Part shown: positions 11,896 to 23,104 of the stretch, piece after piece
Numbering within the stretch: position 1 is the stretch's first letter
Layout: every line of letters begins with the position of its first letter
DNA from: Antedon mediterranea
Taxonomy: Eukaryota > Echinodermata > Crinoidea > Comatulida > Antedonidae
Length of the DNA: 64,000 nucleotides
Assembly (NCBI RefSeq): GCF_964355755.1
Contig: NC_092678.1
Location: 2,877,922-2,941,921 of the forward strand
Direction: 5' to 3'
Program-made: the position numbers and the translations under genes
Notes under the pieces: generated by a model
Databases searched by the model: none
Told to the model about the DNA's origin: nothing
Seen by the model: the letters and a program-made list of their open reading frames with translations, nothing else

Positions 11896-12535
11896 ATAAA
11901 TAGGGCCCCATTATTAATTTTTCGTGCACATACGTGACTTTATAGAAACTTTATTAATACAGACCTTATTCAGCTTAATTTGTAGGTCAGGAAACTGATT
12001 TATTATCTCTTTTGATCGCGACATTGTGCCCCAATTGTGTCTATTTTTAATTCGTCCACGTAGTATAACTTTGTATAGGGTACTTTACTGGTAGGCTACA
12101 TTGGTACCTTTATTGAGTACAAGCACTAGTAAATACAAAAACTAACTATTAGGTCTATTATCATTATTGTTTGGTCATTGTGGCTTGCTTTTCCTATGAT
12201 TGCTATGTAAATTTATTTATAATTCGCACTTTATTTTGTAGGACTTTATTAACTACTGACAAATTGGTAAAGAAGATATGATATATTTTAAATACACATT
12301 TTCAAATATATTTAAATTTCAAACGTAGATTATAAAACTAACTAATTTAACATTTAATGATACATATAATAATGTTTCTCCTCCCCCATTACTCTGGCCC
12401 TACCCCGTCCCATTTGAAATTGACAAATTGACATACATATATTTAATACTTTTTGATTTAAATTGAAAATTAAATACAAATTAATGTCCAAAATGTTAGT
12501 TTAAATCGTTGTCTTTGCCTGATTAATCAAAACTT
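11896..12535. other. AT-rich stretch with decayed minisatellite remnants
   Basis: Scattered pieces of the 9.2-11.5 kb repeat (GGTACCTTTATTGAGTACAAG near 12,103) are visible. No gene was seen. Confidence 0.45.
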
Positions 12536-12830
12536 TTGAAAATATGTCAGTCTAAACCGCTAATTTTCTGTGTTTTACCATTTAAATGTCGTTCCAAACC
12601 GTGCATATTCCGTGTTTTACCATTTTCTCATTTTAAAAACATGTCAGTCCAAACCGCTGTTTTTCCGTGTTTTACCATTTACATGTCGGTCCAAACCGTA
12701 AATTTCCATGTTTTACCATCTCTTTTTTGTAAAACATGGAATTATTGCGGTTTGGACCGACATGTAAATGGTAAAACACGGAATATTTGCGGTTTGGACC
12801 GACTTTTTAAAAAATTTCTGATTTTTGACC
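12536..12830. repeat. Repeat with a large inverted repeat (hairpin)
   Basis: Arms at 12,664-12,717 and 12,730-12,782 are near-perfect reverse complements. They contain GTTTTACCATTTACATGTCG and its complement, separated by about 12 bp. Further partial copies of the arm precede at 12,555-12,650. It is a foldback-type element or its remnant. Confidence 0.7.
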
Positions 12831-12888
12831 GAAGGTTTAACACTTCGAAAAAAAATTTTTTTTTCTTTCAGGTTGATTTTTGGCTTAA

Positions 12889-12945
12889 CGCGCTAAACTA
12901 CCGCCTATGGATCTAGAGATCGCGGGATCGATTCCCGTTATGGGC
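12889..12945 (+). other. tRNA-like fragment (SINE head)
   Basis: TGGCTTAACGCG resembles an A box and GGGATCGATTCCCG a B box arm. It is followed by an A-rich run at 12,945-12,978. Acceptor arms do not pair, so it is not a functional tRNA. Confidence 0.4.
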
Positions 12946-13010
12946 AAAAAAAGAAAAAAAAGAAAAAAAAAAAAAAATTTTAAATTTAAATAAAATTATT
13001 TTCTCCCATC

Positions 13011-13120
13011 TCTCCTCCACTCTCCTCCACTCTCCTCCACTCTCCTCCACTCTCCTCCACTCTCCTCCACTCTCCTCCACTCTCCTCCACTCTCCTCCAC
13101 TCTCCTCCACTCTCCTCCAC
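13011..13120. repeat. Perfect decamer repeat (TCTCCTCCAC)11
   Basis: Eleven exact copies occur head to tail. The complementary strand gives a Glu/Gly/Arg-rich frame that is a repeat product. Confidence 0.95.
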
Positions 13121-13300
13121 GTTTCCCTGTCCGTTTCCGATGTGTATCCGATGCCTGTCCGTATCCGATTGCCTGTCCGTATCCGCTTCCCTGTCCGTTT
13201 TCGATGCCTGTCCGTATCCGATGCCTGTCCGATTGCCTGTCCGTATCTGATTGCTCAGTCCGTATCCGATTGCCTGTCCGTATCGATTGCCTGTCCGAGT
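13121..13300. repeat. Minisatellite with TGTCCGTATCCGATTGCC unit
   Basis: About ten imperfect 16-18 bp copies follow the decamer array directly. The overlapping open frames on both strands come from the repeat. Confidence 0.85.
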
Positions 13301-13319
13301 CAATTCCAAGCATCTCCAA

Positions 13320-13475
13320 GTGCATCTGAAGGTCCATCACCAAGTCCATCTCGTCCAGCACAGCTCTCGAACCACCGACCACGTCAGCCATACGTCTGTA
13401 CCTCTGAGCTACCTAGGAACTTACTGAAAGTGCACGTTAATTTGTACGCCATAAACTTATAAAAGCATCAATCGA
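13320..13475. repeat. Second copy of the 7.5-7.8 kb dispersed repeat
   Basis: It shares CACCAAGTCCATCTCG, CAGCACAGCTCTCGAACCAC and GTTAATTTGTAC with the copy at 7,545-7,795, in the same order. Confidence 0.6.
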
Positions 13476-13522
13476 AAAACGAAGGTTCTTATTTTTTTTT
13501 TTTTTTAAGTTAATATGTTCAC

Positions 13523-13594
13523 TTGTGTAGCGCAGCGGTTAGTGCTACGTATAGTGATTGGAGGCTCACTGGTTCGAGTCCCAGTGATACCACA
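13523..13594 (+). pseudogene. tRNA-like sequence, plus strand
   Basis: An A box (TAGCGCAGCGGTTAGTGC) and a B box (GGTTCGAGTCC) are correctly ordered. CTGG/CCAG pairs around the T loop, and a partial acceptor pairing (TGTG/CACA) brackets the element. The anticodon arm does not fold well. It is more likely a tRNA-derived repeat than a working tRNA gene. Confidence 0.5.
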
Positions 13595-13639
13595 CTATTT
13601 ACTAATTTTGTTTGCAAATTGAATTCAATTTATATAAAA

Positions 13640-13735
13640 AAAATGCACTTGGTGGTATTTGAACCCTCGCCAAAGCAAACATGTTCAGATCCAATCACAC
13701 TATTACTCACCAACGAGCTACTTGAGGATTTGATG
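13640..13735 (-). pseudogene. tRNA-like sequence, minus strand, degenerate
   Basis: On the minus strand TAGCTCGTTGGTGAG resembles an A box and GGGTTCAAATACC a decayed B box. The length between the boxes fits a class II (Leu/Ser-like) tRNA. It appears to be an early, diverged relative of the array that starts at 13,935. Confidence 0.4.
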
Positions 13736-13829
13736 ACCAAGTAAAGATTCTAAAATACTTTATATTTTGTACATTTTAATTAATACAAAGGTTCTTAATT
13801 TTTTTTTTTTACATAGTTTATATGTTAAC

Positions 13830-13893
13830 TTGTGTGGCGCAACGGATAGTGCCAAAGTCTAACGACTAAAGGGTTGCTGGTTCGAACCCCAGT
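13830..13893 (+). pseudogene. tRNA-like sequence, plus strand
   Basis: TGGCGCAACGGATAGTGCC (A box) and GGTTCGAACCCC (B box) are intact. The anticodon stem is short (AGTC/GACT around 4 nt) and the acceptor stem does not pair. It is related to the copy at 13,523. Confidence 0.5.
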
Positions 13894-13934
13894 ATTTTTA
13901 TATTTTTAATTGAATTCAATTCAATATAATAAAA

Positions 13935-16745
13935 ATGTACCTGGTTGGATTCGAACCCTTTCTAAAACCGGCAAAGGTTTAGATCCAAGTGCAGTGGTCT
14001 TAACCACTTGAGCCACTTGGGATTTCGATGGATCGCCGCAAATTCTAAGATACTTTATACATTGTAATTGACTCAATTTATATATAAATTTAAATGTACC
14101 TGGTTGGATTCGAACCACTTCTAAACGGGCAAATGATTAGATCCAAGTACAGTGGTCTTAACCACCTGAGCCACTTGGGATTTCGATGGATCGCCGCAAA
14201 TTCTAAGATACTTTATACATTGTAATTGACTCAATTTATATATAAATTTAAATGTACCTGGTTGGATTCGAACCACTTCTAAACGGGCAAAGGTTTATAT
14301 CCAAGTGCAGTGGTCTTAACCACCTGAGCCACTTGGGATTTCGATGGATCGCCGCAAATTCTAAGATACTTTATACATTGTAATTGACTCAATTTATATA
14401 TAAATTTAAATGTACCTGGTTGGATTCGAACCACTTCTAAACGGGCAAAGGTTTAGATCCAAGTGCAGTGGTCTTAACCACCTGAGCCACTTGGGATTTC
14501 GATGGATCGCCGCAAATTCTAAGATACTTTATACATTGTAATTGACTCAATTTATATATAAATTTAAATGTACCTGGTTGGATTCGAACCACTTCTAAAC
14601 GGGCAAATGATTAGATCCAAGTACAGTGGTCTTAACCACCTGAGCCACTTGGGATTTCGATGGATCGCCGCAAATTCTAAGATACTTTATACATTGTAAT
14701 TGACTCAATTTATATATAAATTTAAATGTACCTGGTTGGATTCGAACCACTTCTAAACGGGCAAAGGTTTAGATCCAAGTGCAGTGGTCTTAACCACCTG
14801 AGCCACTTGGGATTTCGATGGATCGCCGCAAATTCTAAGATACTTTATACATTGTAATTGACTCAATTTATATATAAATTTAAATGTACCTGGTTGGATT
14901 CGAACCCCTTCTAAACGGGAAAAGGTTTATATCCAAGTGCAGTGGTCTTAACCACCTGAGCCACTTGGGATTTCGATGGATCGCCGCAAATTCTAAGATA
15001 CTTTATACATTGTAATTGACTCAATTTATATATAAATTTAAATGTACCTGGTTGGATTCGAACCACTTCTAAACGGGCAAATGATTAGATCCAAGTACAG
15101 TGGTCTTAACCACCTGAGCCACTTGGGATTTCGATGGATCGCCGCAAATTCTAAGATACTTTATACATTGTAATTGACTCAATTTATATATAAATTTAAA
15201 TGTACCTGGTTGGATTCGAACCACTTCTAAACGGGCAAAGGTTTAGATCCAAGTGCAGTGGTCTTAACCACCTGAGCCACTTGGGATTTCGATGGATCGC
15301 CGCAAATTCTAAGATACTTTATACATTGTAATTGACTCAATTTATATATAAATTTAAATGTACTTGGTTGGATTCGAACCCCTTCTAAACGGGAAAAGGT
15401 TTATATCCAAGTGCAGTGGTCTTAACCACCTGAGCCACTTGGGATTTCGATGGATCGCCGCAAATTCTAAGATACTTTATACATTGTAATTGACTCAATT
15501 TATATATAAATTTAAATGTACTTGGTTGGATTCGAACCCCTTCTAAACGGGCAAAGGTTTATATCCAAGTGCAGTGGTCTTACCCACCTGAGCCACTTGG
15601 GATTTCGATGGATCGGCGCAAATTTTAAGGTACCTTATACATTGTAATTGACTCAACTTATATTTAAATTTAAATGTACCTGGTTGGATTCGAACCCCTT
15701 CTAAACTGACAAAGGTTTAGATTCAAGTACAGTGATCTTAACCACCTGAACCACTTATGATTTCGATGGATCGCCGCAAATTCTAAGATACTTTATACAT
15801 TGTAATTGACTCAATTTATATATAAATTTAAATGTACTTGGTTGGATTCGAACCCCTTCTAAATGGGAAAAGGTTTATATCCAAGTGCAGTGACCTTAAC
15901 CACCTGAGCCACTTGGGATTTCGATGGATCGCCGCAAATTTTAAGACACTTTATACATTGTAATTGACTCAACATATATATAAATTTAAATGTACCTGGT
16001 TGGATTCGAACCCCTTCTAAACTGACAAAGGTTTAGATCCAAGTACAGTGATCTTAACCACCTGAGCCACTTGGGATTTCGATGGATCGCCGCAAATTCT
16101 AAGATACTTTATACATTGTAATTAACTCAATTTATATATAAATTTAAATGTACTTGGTTGGATTCGAACCCCTTCTAAACGGGAATTACGCAAACGGGCA
16201 AAGGTTTAGGTCCAAGTGCAGTGGTCTTAACCACCTGAGCCACTTGGGATTTCGATGGATCGCCGCAAATTTTAAGATACCTTATACATTGTAATTGACT
16301 CAACTTATATATAAATTTAAATGTACCTGGTTGGATTCGAACCCCTTCTAAACTGACAAAGGTTTATATCCAAGTACAGTGATCTTAACCACCTGAGCCA
16401 CTTGGGATTTCGATGGATCGCCGCAAATTCTAAGATACTTTATACATTGTAATTGACTCAATTTATATATAAATTTAAATGTACTTGGTTGGATTCGAAC
16501 CCCTTCTAAACGGGCATTACGCAAACGGGCAAAGGTTTAGGTCCAAGTGCAGTGGTCTTAACCACCTGAGCCACTTGGAATTTCGATGGATCGCCGCAAA
16601 TTTTAAAATACTTTATACATTGAATTGACTCAATTTATATATAAATTTAAATGTACCTGGTTGGATTCGAACCCCTTCTAAACGGGCAAAAGTTTAGATC
16701 CAAGTGCAGTGGTCTTAACCACCTGAGCCACTTTGGATTTCGATG
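13935..16745 (-). repeat. Tandem array of 18 tRNA-like units, 158-bp period
   Basis: Eighteen head-to-tail units each carry, on the minus strand, a consensus pol III A box (TGGCTCAGGTGG), a spacing typical of Leu/Ser-type tRNAs with a long variable arm, and a consensus B box (GGTTCGAATCC). The rest of each unit is an AT-rich spacer with a conserved GATTTCGATGGATCGCCGC. Variants at the spacer and variable arm recur every third unit between 14,103 and 15,524 and every second unit after 15,680, so higher-order units have formed. Two units carry an extra ATTACGCAAACGGGC. The T and acceptor stems are broken, so these are not functional tRNAs. No T run that could terminate pol III is present in the unit. 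Confidence 0.85.
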
Positions 16746-16773
16746 GATTGCCGCAAATTCTAAGATATATATA

Positions 16774-18206
16774 TTGGTTGGCGCTACCTGATATTGGACG
16801 TGCGCTACCTGATATTGGACGTGCGCTACCCGATATTGGACGTGCGCTACCTGATATTGGACGTGAGCTACCTGATATTGGACGTGCGCTACCTGATATT
16901 GGACGTGCGCTACCTGATATTGGACGTGCGCTACCTGATATTGGACGTGAGCTACCTGATATTGGACGTGAGCTACCTGATATTGGACGTGAGCTACCTG
17001 ATATTGGACGTGCGCTACCTGATATTGGACGTGCGCTACCCCTGATATTGGACGTGCGCTACCTGATATTGGACGTGAGCTACCTGATATTGGACGTGAG
17101 CTACCTGATATTGGACGTGCGCTACCTGATATTGGACGTGCGCTACCTGATATTGGACGTGCGCTACCTGATATTGGACGTGCGCTACCTGATATTGGAC
17201 GTGCGCTACCTGATATTGGTTGGCGCTACCTGATATTGGACGTGCGCTACCTGATATTGGTTGGCGCTACCTGATATTGGACGTGCGCTACCTGATATTG
17301 GACGTGCGCTACCTGATATTGGTTGGCGCTACCTGATATTGGACGTGCGCTACCCGATATTGGACGTGCGCTACCTGATATTGGTTGGCTTTACCTGATA
17401 TTGGATGTGCGCTACCTGATATTGGACGTGCGCTACCTGATATTGGACGTGCGCTACCTGATATTGGACGTGTGCTACCTGATATTGGACGTGCGCTACC
17501 TGATATTGGACGTGCGTTACCTGATATTGGACGTGCGCTACCTAATATTGGACGTGCGCTACCTGATATTGGACGTGCGCTACCTGATATTGGACGTGCG
17601 CTACCTGATATTGGACGTGCGCTACCTGATATTGGACGTGTGCTACCTGATATTGGACGTGCGCTACCTGATATTGGACGTGCGCTACCTGATATTGGAC
17701 GTGCGCTACCTGATATTGGACGTGCGCTACCTGATATTGGACGTGCGCTACCTGATATTGGACGTGCGCTACCTGATATTGGTTGGCGCTACCTGATATT
17801 GGACGTGCGTTACCTGATATTGGACGTGCGCTACCTGATATTGGACGTGCGCTACCTGATATTGGTTGGCGCTACCTGATATTGGACGTGCGTTACCTGA
17901 TATTGGACGTGCGCTACCTGATATTGGACGTGCGCTACCTGATATTGGACGTGCGCTACCTGATATTGGTTGGCGCTACCTGATATTGGACGTGCGCTAC
18001 CTGATATTGGTTGGCGCTACCTGATATTGGACGTGCGCTACCTGATATTGGACGTGCGCTACCTGATATTGGACGTGCGCTACCTGATATTGGTTGGCGC
18101 TACCTGATATTGGACGTGCGCTACCCGATATTGGACGTGCGCTACCTGATATTGGTTGGCTTTACCTGATATTGGATGTGCGCTACCTGATATTGGACGT
18201 GCGCTA
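16774..18206 (+). repeat. 21-bp minisatellite, about 68 copies
   Basis: The unit is GCGCTACCTGATATTGGACG plus T. Variants carry GGTTGGC in place of GGACGTGC. The unit is a multiple of three and free of stops in two forward frames, giving artificial ALPDIGR and YLILDVR peptides. There is no signal, domain or codon bias to suggest translation. Confidence 0.95.
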
Positions 18207-19042
18207 ACCAAACCTAATTCCCAACCAAACATGACTGTAATGCTATGCTTGTACATGTGTGTGGTGAAATTATAACATAATATATCGTTGATTACTATAT
18301 GTTATGTTCCGGACTTCAGAAATGAATATAAACACTTCAAATATAGTGGTTTTGGATGACTTTATTCTCACTGAACATTTATGACAACATGTGCTTTATT
18401 TTATTATCTTTATAGCCTCTCTACTCGAACACAAATAAGATCACAAATTTTAATCATGTATTTTACCGCCATTTTTCATTTTAATTAACATCGTATCTAA
18501 AATTTTAAATGAAAACAAATATGGTTAATACTGAATTCAAGCATGGAGCTATAAACATTTTATAGCTCCATGATTCAAGCATCTTATTATGTAAATATAC
18601 CTGTATTTTAACTACTTTAAACCAGGGAGCAACTCCCTGTTTAAACACATACTTTTAATTGTCACAAATGTATTTATAAGTATATAATATATTCACCAAT
18701 GAAAATTTAAATAAACGTGAGATGAACCAGGGAGAAAAGGAAAATAAAAGTGTATAAAACCTTGAATTTAGGTTTTTTATAGTAATACTCGATGGAGTTG
18801 CTTAACCATCAAAAGTTTTAATGTTGAAAATTCAGGGAGCAATGAATAATTCTGTATATTCTATCAATTACAATACGTTTGTGAGGGCCACTGGATAGAA
18901 ACAATCTACCAAGAAGGGATGACATTTAAAAGGTACGGCGAACCCGAGGCTGCTAATCCGGCAATCATTGATGATCGACCGATGGGATCAAGATGGGGTA
19001 ATTAACTGGTTCAAATAATTGATTTCGCACAATCTATTGCTA
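18207..19042. other. Non-coding stretch with two perfect hairpins
   Basis: A 14-bp perfect hairpin with a 3-nt loop lies at 18,542-18,572 (CATGGAGCTATAAA arm). A second lies at 18,616-18,645 (TTTAAACCAGGGAG arm, one unpaired base). The CAGGGAG motif recurs singly near 18,728 and 18,834. No gene is visible. Confidence 0.55.
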
Positions 19043-19335
19043 TTATTAATGAGGACAGACTTGTGCCTAGCCAAGCGTCATCTAGAATCCAACGTTGGGC
19101 GCTAAAATTAGGTACATACAATGACACATTGAGATTCAAAACGCCCATGGCAATGCGGATGCCTTAAGCAGATTACCATTCCCGAGAAAACCAGAATCAA
19201 TTCCACAACCTGCTGAAACTGTTCTCTTGATGGAGTAAATGAACTAATCTCCAGTTTCCACAGCAGATATTAAAGGTTGGACGGTTAAAGATCCAACACT
19301 TTCTCGAGTTCTTCACTACATTGAATTGTGAAGTG
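19043..19335 (+). mobile_element. Ty3-type LTR retrotransposon remnant (RNase H to integrase linker)
   Basis: Two plus-strand frames read SRIQRWALKL...Y and then HGNADALSRLP, the conserved end of the RNase H domain in Ty3-type pol proteins. A linker follows. One frameshift and an in-frame stop break it, so it is a dead fragment. No LTR is visible nearby. Confidence 0.75.
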
Positions 19336-19425
19336 TACTTGGACGCAGCTCACGTCCAACATTCAACAGTACTACAAGTCTTTGATGCTAACCACATTTA
19401 TTGATTTATTCAGACCTTCAGTATT

Positions 19426-19565
19426 GCTTGGTTCCCACTTAAGACGCAAGACAAGGACGTAACGCAAGTGAGTTGACCAATCACAAGCGATGGATTATTT
19501 GAACGAGCGCTTGTCATTGGTCAACACGTTTGCGTCCTTGCATTACGTCTTAGTGAGAACCAAGC
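19426..19565. mobile_element. Palindromic MITE, copy 1
   Basis: Inverted ends GCTTGGTTCCCACT and its complement enclose an almost fully self-complementary 140 bp with ACGCAAGGACGTAACGC-like blocks. Two relatives lie at 30,423-30,599 and 39,192-39,363. It has no coding capacity. Confidence 0.85.
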
Positions 19566-20136
19566 TTTACATATTGTTGTAAAAAATACAAGATAATCAT
19601 TAGAAACATATACATTTAAAAATTCTATCAAATACAGTATAAAAAATAATAATAATAGTAGTATTATTTATAGTATTAGTTAGCCCGACACTGGGTTTAA
19701 ACGGTTAGAAATGTGAAAAGTAAGTCAATTCTCAGAATGCAGCAACTAGCTATAGAAAACAATACATGTATAATTGAGTTCAAGATTTGTGGCTATTCTA
19801 TCTTTTCGCTGTAATACCGTAAATCTTCTAATAGTAACACACCTTATAAGTCAATCTATAATAATAACATAAAACTTTATGATGCAGCCATATTTTAAAA
19901 ATGAGATAATGCATGTTGATCTCACTAGGACGCCAGCCTTCGTTAAGAAAACCAAGGATCTAGGCTAGGCCTAAGCTACACACATATCCTGGGCCCAACA
20001 ATGGAATAGCGCTACTCTAGAGATTCCAACGTTATACACTCACTGGCACGTCATTGTAAATGTCTACGTAATCTAAATGTTCATATATATGTTGTGCATG
20101 TAAACTCAAATTTTAAAAGTCCCTATTGTAAACTCT
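19566..20136. other. Non-coding stretch downstream of the GRAM gene
   Basis: This would hold the 3' untranslated region of the minus-strand gene that ends at 20,137. I saw no clear AATAAA on the minus strand close to the stop. Confidence 0.35.
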
Positions 20137-20355
20137 TTAACTAATTGCATCAACTTGATCTTCATTTGGCATAAGCTCTTCCTCAGATCCTGCATCTCTT
20201 GACCATGCCAATTGTGCCGATTTAGCCACCTGTAGAAGCTCGGCAAACACCTCATCACGATTCAAGATAGCGCCAAATATGAAAGGTTTATCAACTGACG
20301 AAACATGTACCTCAATCGACATCCCAGAACCCGGGATAAAGTTAAATGGGTTTAT
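20137..20355 (-). CDS. GRAM-domain protein, last coding exon
   Basis: This is the terminal exon (72 codons plus TAA) of a minus-strand gene whose exons lie at 30,853-30,721, 26,751-26,661, 20,786-20,705 and here. The acceptor is a T-rich tract ending ATAG. Joined, the four exons give 173 residues in one frame across three junctions of phases 1, 2 and 0. The product shows the GRAM pattern: DEIPL start, G-KLYLT-SYLCF core, IPLCDITKLEK, then IEVHV...FIFGAILNRDEVFAELL, which ends in this exon. A short acidic tail follows. GRAM domains bind membrane lipids or proteins. The N-terminal part lies beyond 30,853 and was not found, so I cannot name the family member. Confidence 0.75.
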   Translation of the reverse strand: MNPFNFIPGSGMSIEVHVSSVDKPFIFGAILNRDEVFAELLQVAKSAQLAWSRDAGSEEELMPNEDQVDAIS

Positions 20356-20704
20356 CTATAAAAAAAAACCAAAATAAATTCTAATGATTATTTATTCAAG
20401 TCATTCATTTGTGTAAGGGCTTGTGGCTCGTCGCACTTGCGTTTCACAGCGCTTTATAAATCCAGGATATTATTATTTATTCAACATATCCTGCAGGCAA
20501 GCATATTCATAACAGTACACACCTCAACACTTTACAATTAGTAATTGACTGATGGCATATGACCTCCTTTTATGAGTTACAACACCGCAATATTTAAGGC
20601 ATTTAATATCGATCTGATATTAAATGTCGTTAAAATCAAATAGACTCAAGGCACTACATAATACACAAATATAACTTGTTTACATGAATAAAAGTAAAGA
20701 ATAC
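20356..20704 (-). other. Short intron of the GRAM gene
   Basis: This 349-bp intron is bounded by GTATTC and TTATAG on the minus strand. A fragment resembling the SINE body end (GCGCTTTATAAATCC, near 20,448) lies inside. Confidence 0.6.
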
Positions 20705-20786
20705 CTTTTCAAGTTTTGTGATATCACACAATGGTATTGTTAAATTCTTTGGAGTGAACAATCTTGAGCGACGAAAGCACAAGTAG
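20705..20786 (-). CDS. GRAM-domain protein, third visible exon
   Basis: The 82-bp exon is flanked by TTTATTGCAG and GTATTC. It encodes the YLCFRRSRLF through CDITKLEK part of the GRAM core, that is, the strands before the C-terminal half of the domain. It joins the preceding exon through a split Ser codon and the next exon between codons. Confidence 0.75.
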
Positions 20787-21319
20787 CTGCAATAAATAGA
20801 AAATCATATTCATTGTTTTGCTCAGTTCTAAACAACAAAAAATAGTAATTTCCTGTTGACATTATGCAAGGCCGTAGCAAGAGGTTAAAAAAAGATGAAA
20901 ATTGAAAATTTCAGATAAGGTGAGCGCCTCATCTGCCTCATGCTGGCTATATGTAAAATTGAGAAATGTTACAATAGTTAGGCTCCTTCGGTAAATTATT
21001 TCAAACGACAAAAACATGTTTCAGATACTTGTCACTATTCAAACGTTTTTGACAATCAACCGTTCTCATTAATGCACCTCATTAATTTTTATAAGCCTTC
21101 TGAAACAAAGCTAGGACATGAACACGAGCATAAATCGCTGTTAGATAGACTGAATGTTGTCTACTCATACAGTACATGCACAAGGAAAGTATATTAAGTA
21201 AAGTAAAATGTAAAACTACAATAAGTTGGCAGCATCTAAAATGCATAATGCATAAATATTTGATTTCAATACGACATCGCTCATCGAAGATTCCACATGT
21301 TTTTTAATCTGAAAAATAA
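20787..21319. other. Intron sequence without recognised elements
   Basis: This is part of the 5.9-kb intron between the second and third visible GRAM exons. I see no coding sequence or clear repeat here. Confidence 0.4.
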
Positions 21320-21450
21320 TCCTATCCAGTAATGAGTTTGTTTTTAAGAATTTTGTGATCAATCAGATCGTAGGCCTTTTTAAAATCTGTAGCAAGGAAA
21401 CAAACATTGAGGAATTCACTTAAAGCGTCAATCAAAGACACCTTTACAAC
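21320..21450 (-). mobile_element. LINE reverse transcriptase fragment, minus strand
   Basis: The minus strand reads a stretch with FLATDFKKAYDLIDH, the conserved RT motif with the first catalytic Asp region of non-LTR retrotransposons. With the 22,745-23,045 fragment it forms one element in the correct order, split by the SINE at 21,490-21,960 and other DNA. Confidence 0.7.
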
Positions 21451-21489
21451 AGCCAAATTGGTTTAGGTTTATCTTTCTTAAATTGGTAC

Positions 21490-21960
21490 CAGATCATTTT
21501 GTTTACTTAGTTAGTTAGTTGTCCAATGACCTAGGTGGTCGTAGGGGCGTAGCAGACGAGATACAGTAATCATCATGATACGACACCAGGCATACGCCAT
21601 ATCTCACAGCGGTGCCTATCTCCTCTCCGGGCTGGCGGGGGTTTTGCTAGATGGCCGTCGTTAGTTCTCCTGAACCGACGCCCTTGTGGGTGTCCAACCA
21701 CCCTCCACACTATGTTCCTAAAGGAGTTGATGTGGGTACCGGTTTGGTCGCCGGTGTGTGACAGTGGCTGTGTGTGGACTAGTACACCGGCTGCTCATCT
21801 TGGAAGATGTACTAGGTTTTTTAAAGTGCACATAGTGTTTTTTATAGTCCTTAATTGAAAAGACTTGTTCTACCACCAGAAACATGGAGCGAGTGAGCCA
21901 TTGCCGATGTTATGGCTACGTAATTACGGTTTCACTGTCTTAACCACTCACTTGTCTACT
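21490..21960 (-). mobile_element. tRNA-derived SINE with alternative body
   Basis: The half at 21,745-21,960 matches the SINE at 35,325-35,692 (GGACTAGTACACCGG, GATGTACTAGGTT, TTCTACCACCAGAA, GTTATGGCTACGTAATTACG). The lower half differs and ends in a (GTTA)n tail. The tRNA-like head lies at the high-coordinate end, so it reads on the minus strand. The head's B box is damaged. Confidence 0.65.
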
Positions 21961-22744
21961 AGGCTCTCAATAACATTTGCCATTATCAATGGCGCAGATT
22001 CGTTTTTTAATAGTGGGTGAGGGGGGAAGGAATGTATACAAAATTAAATACTTTAGGCTGGTGGCTGCCAAGGGATCCAGGGGCCGAAGCCTCTGGAAGC
22101 CTGGCTCTTTAAGTAATTTATAGGTGGTTTCAATTTGATTTCTAAGCACATCAAAATTATCAATTTTCGCCCACGATTTTGTCTTTGTCCACGATATATG
22201 TCAGGCTAATGTTTTTGAGTTGTCCGACCTTGAATGTAAACAAGTTAATGGTCGACTCACAAAGTTAATCGAACATGATACGCCACACAAACTTGATTAT
22301 TTTAGGTATTACAACATACAAAAAGAATGGTAACAACTGTTTGTCTATATCAATATCAACGTTATAAAATCAAATTTAAAACTAGTAAATGTTTCTCTAT
22401 CTTTTCTCTGTCGTCTCCAAGAAGGATGAACGACGTGCCTTCTTATGATGAGGATTGACATTTATAAATAATGGTCTGAGAAAATATAGGCTTAGTTTGT
22501 TTTATTTTTAAATATAAAGTTGGTCATTTTTTCATGCTTATTGAAATTAACTAGAATAATATCTTTTTATGTCACCAATGAACTTTATAAATTTCCTAAG
22601 AAGAATATGAATTTGTTGGAAGATTGCTAATGATAGAAAACGCTTACACGACTGTGATTGTGATTTTCTGGAAAAAGCAGAAATATTTGTCTGCTTCATA
22701 CACTTAGTTTTCCGTTTCATTTTAACAAGATTGTTGCAATATAA
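21961..22744. other. Intron sequence, probably decayed repeat
   Basis: No domain is readable. It separates two parts of one minus-strand LINE, so it is likely LINE-derived or inserted DNA. Confidence 0.35.
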
Positions 22745-23045
22745 TTAAATTAACACTGGCTCTTTAAAATAAGAAAATTTATGACCTTACTGCTTGATAA
22801 ACAATAAATTATAGGAGTTAAAGCTATATGGTGGAGATCGCTTTCAGGTTGGGGAAGGGGGCACACTTTAGGGATTGAAATAATATTGGCTTGTTTCCAT
22901 CTGTTTCTCACTTGAGTTAACAATAGCACGTAAAGGACCACTGAGTACCTAAGCCCCCAAACACCCAGGGGGGGGGGGGGGATCGTCTGGACCAGGGGCT
23001 TTATTACATTTAATTTGATTAAGTTTAATCCTGACGGTTTCATCG
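22745..23045 (-). mobile_element. LINE reverse transcriptase fragment, minus strand (upstream part)
   Basis: The minus strand reads RWKQANIISIPKV followed by a decayed PISL-like motif and SKVINFL. These are the typical N-terminal RT motifs of a non-LTR retrotransposon. A G run at 22,970-22,981 interrupts it. Confidence 0.65.
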
Positions 23046-23104
23046 ATATCTAATAGTGGATCTAGAGGAGGGAGGAGGTTAAATTCTGAGGTCACTGAGG
23101 TATG

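Noticed and set aside
12996-13391. Glu/Gly-rich and Asp/Arg-rich minus-strand proteins
   Set aside because: They are translations of the decamer and 18-bp minisatellites.
13935-16745. Cluster of functional Leu/Ser tRNA genes
   Set aside because: A and B boxes are intact but the T stem and acceptor stem do not pair and no terminator follows.
16733-17983. Long ALPDIGR / YLILDVR frames as a repeat protein
   Set aside because: The 21-bp unit is a multiple of three and stop-free in several frames at once, and there is no signal peptide, domain or flanking coding sequence.
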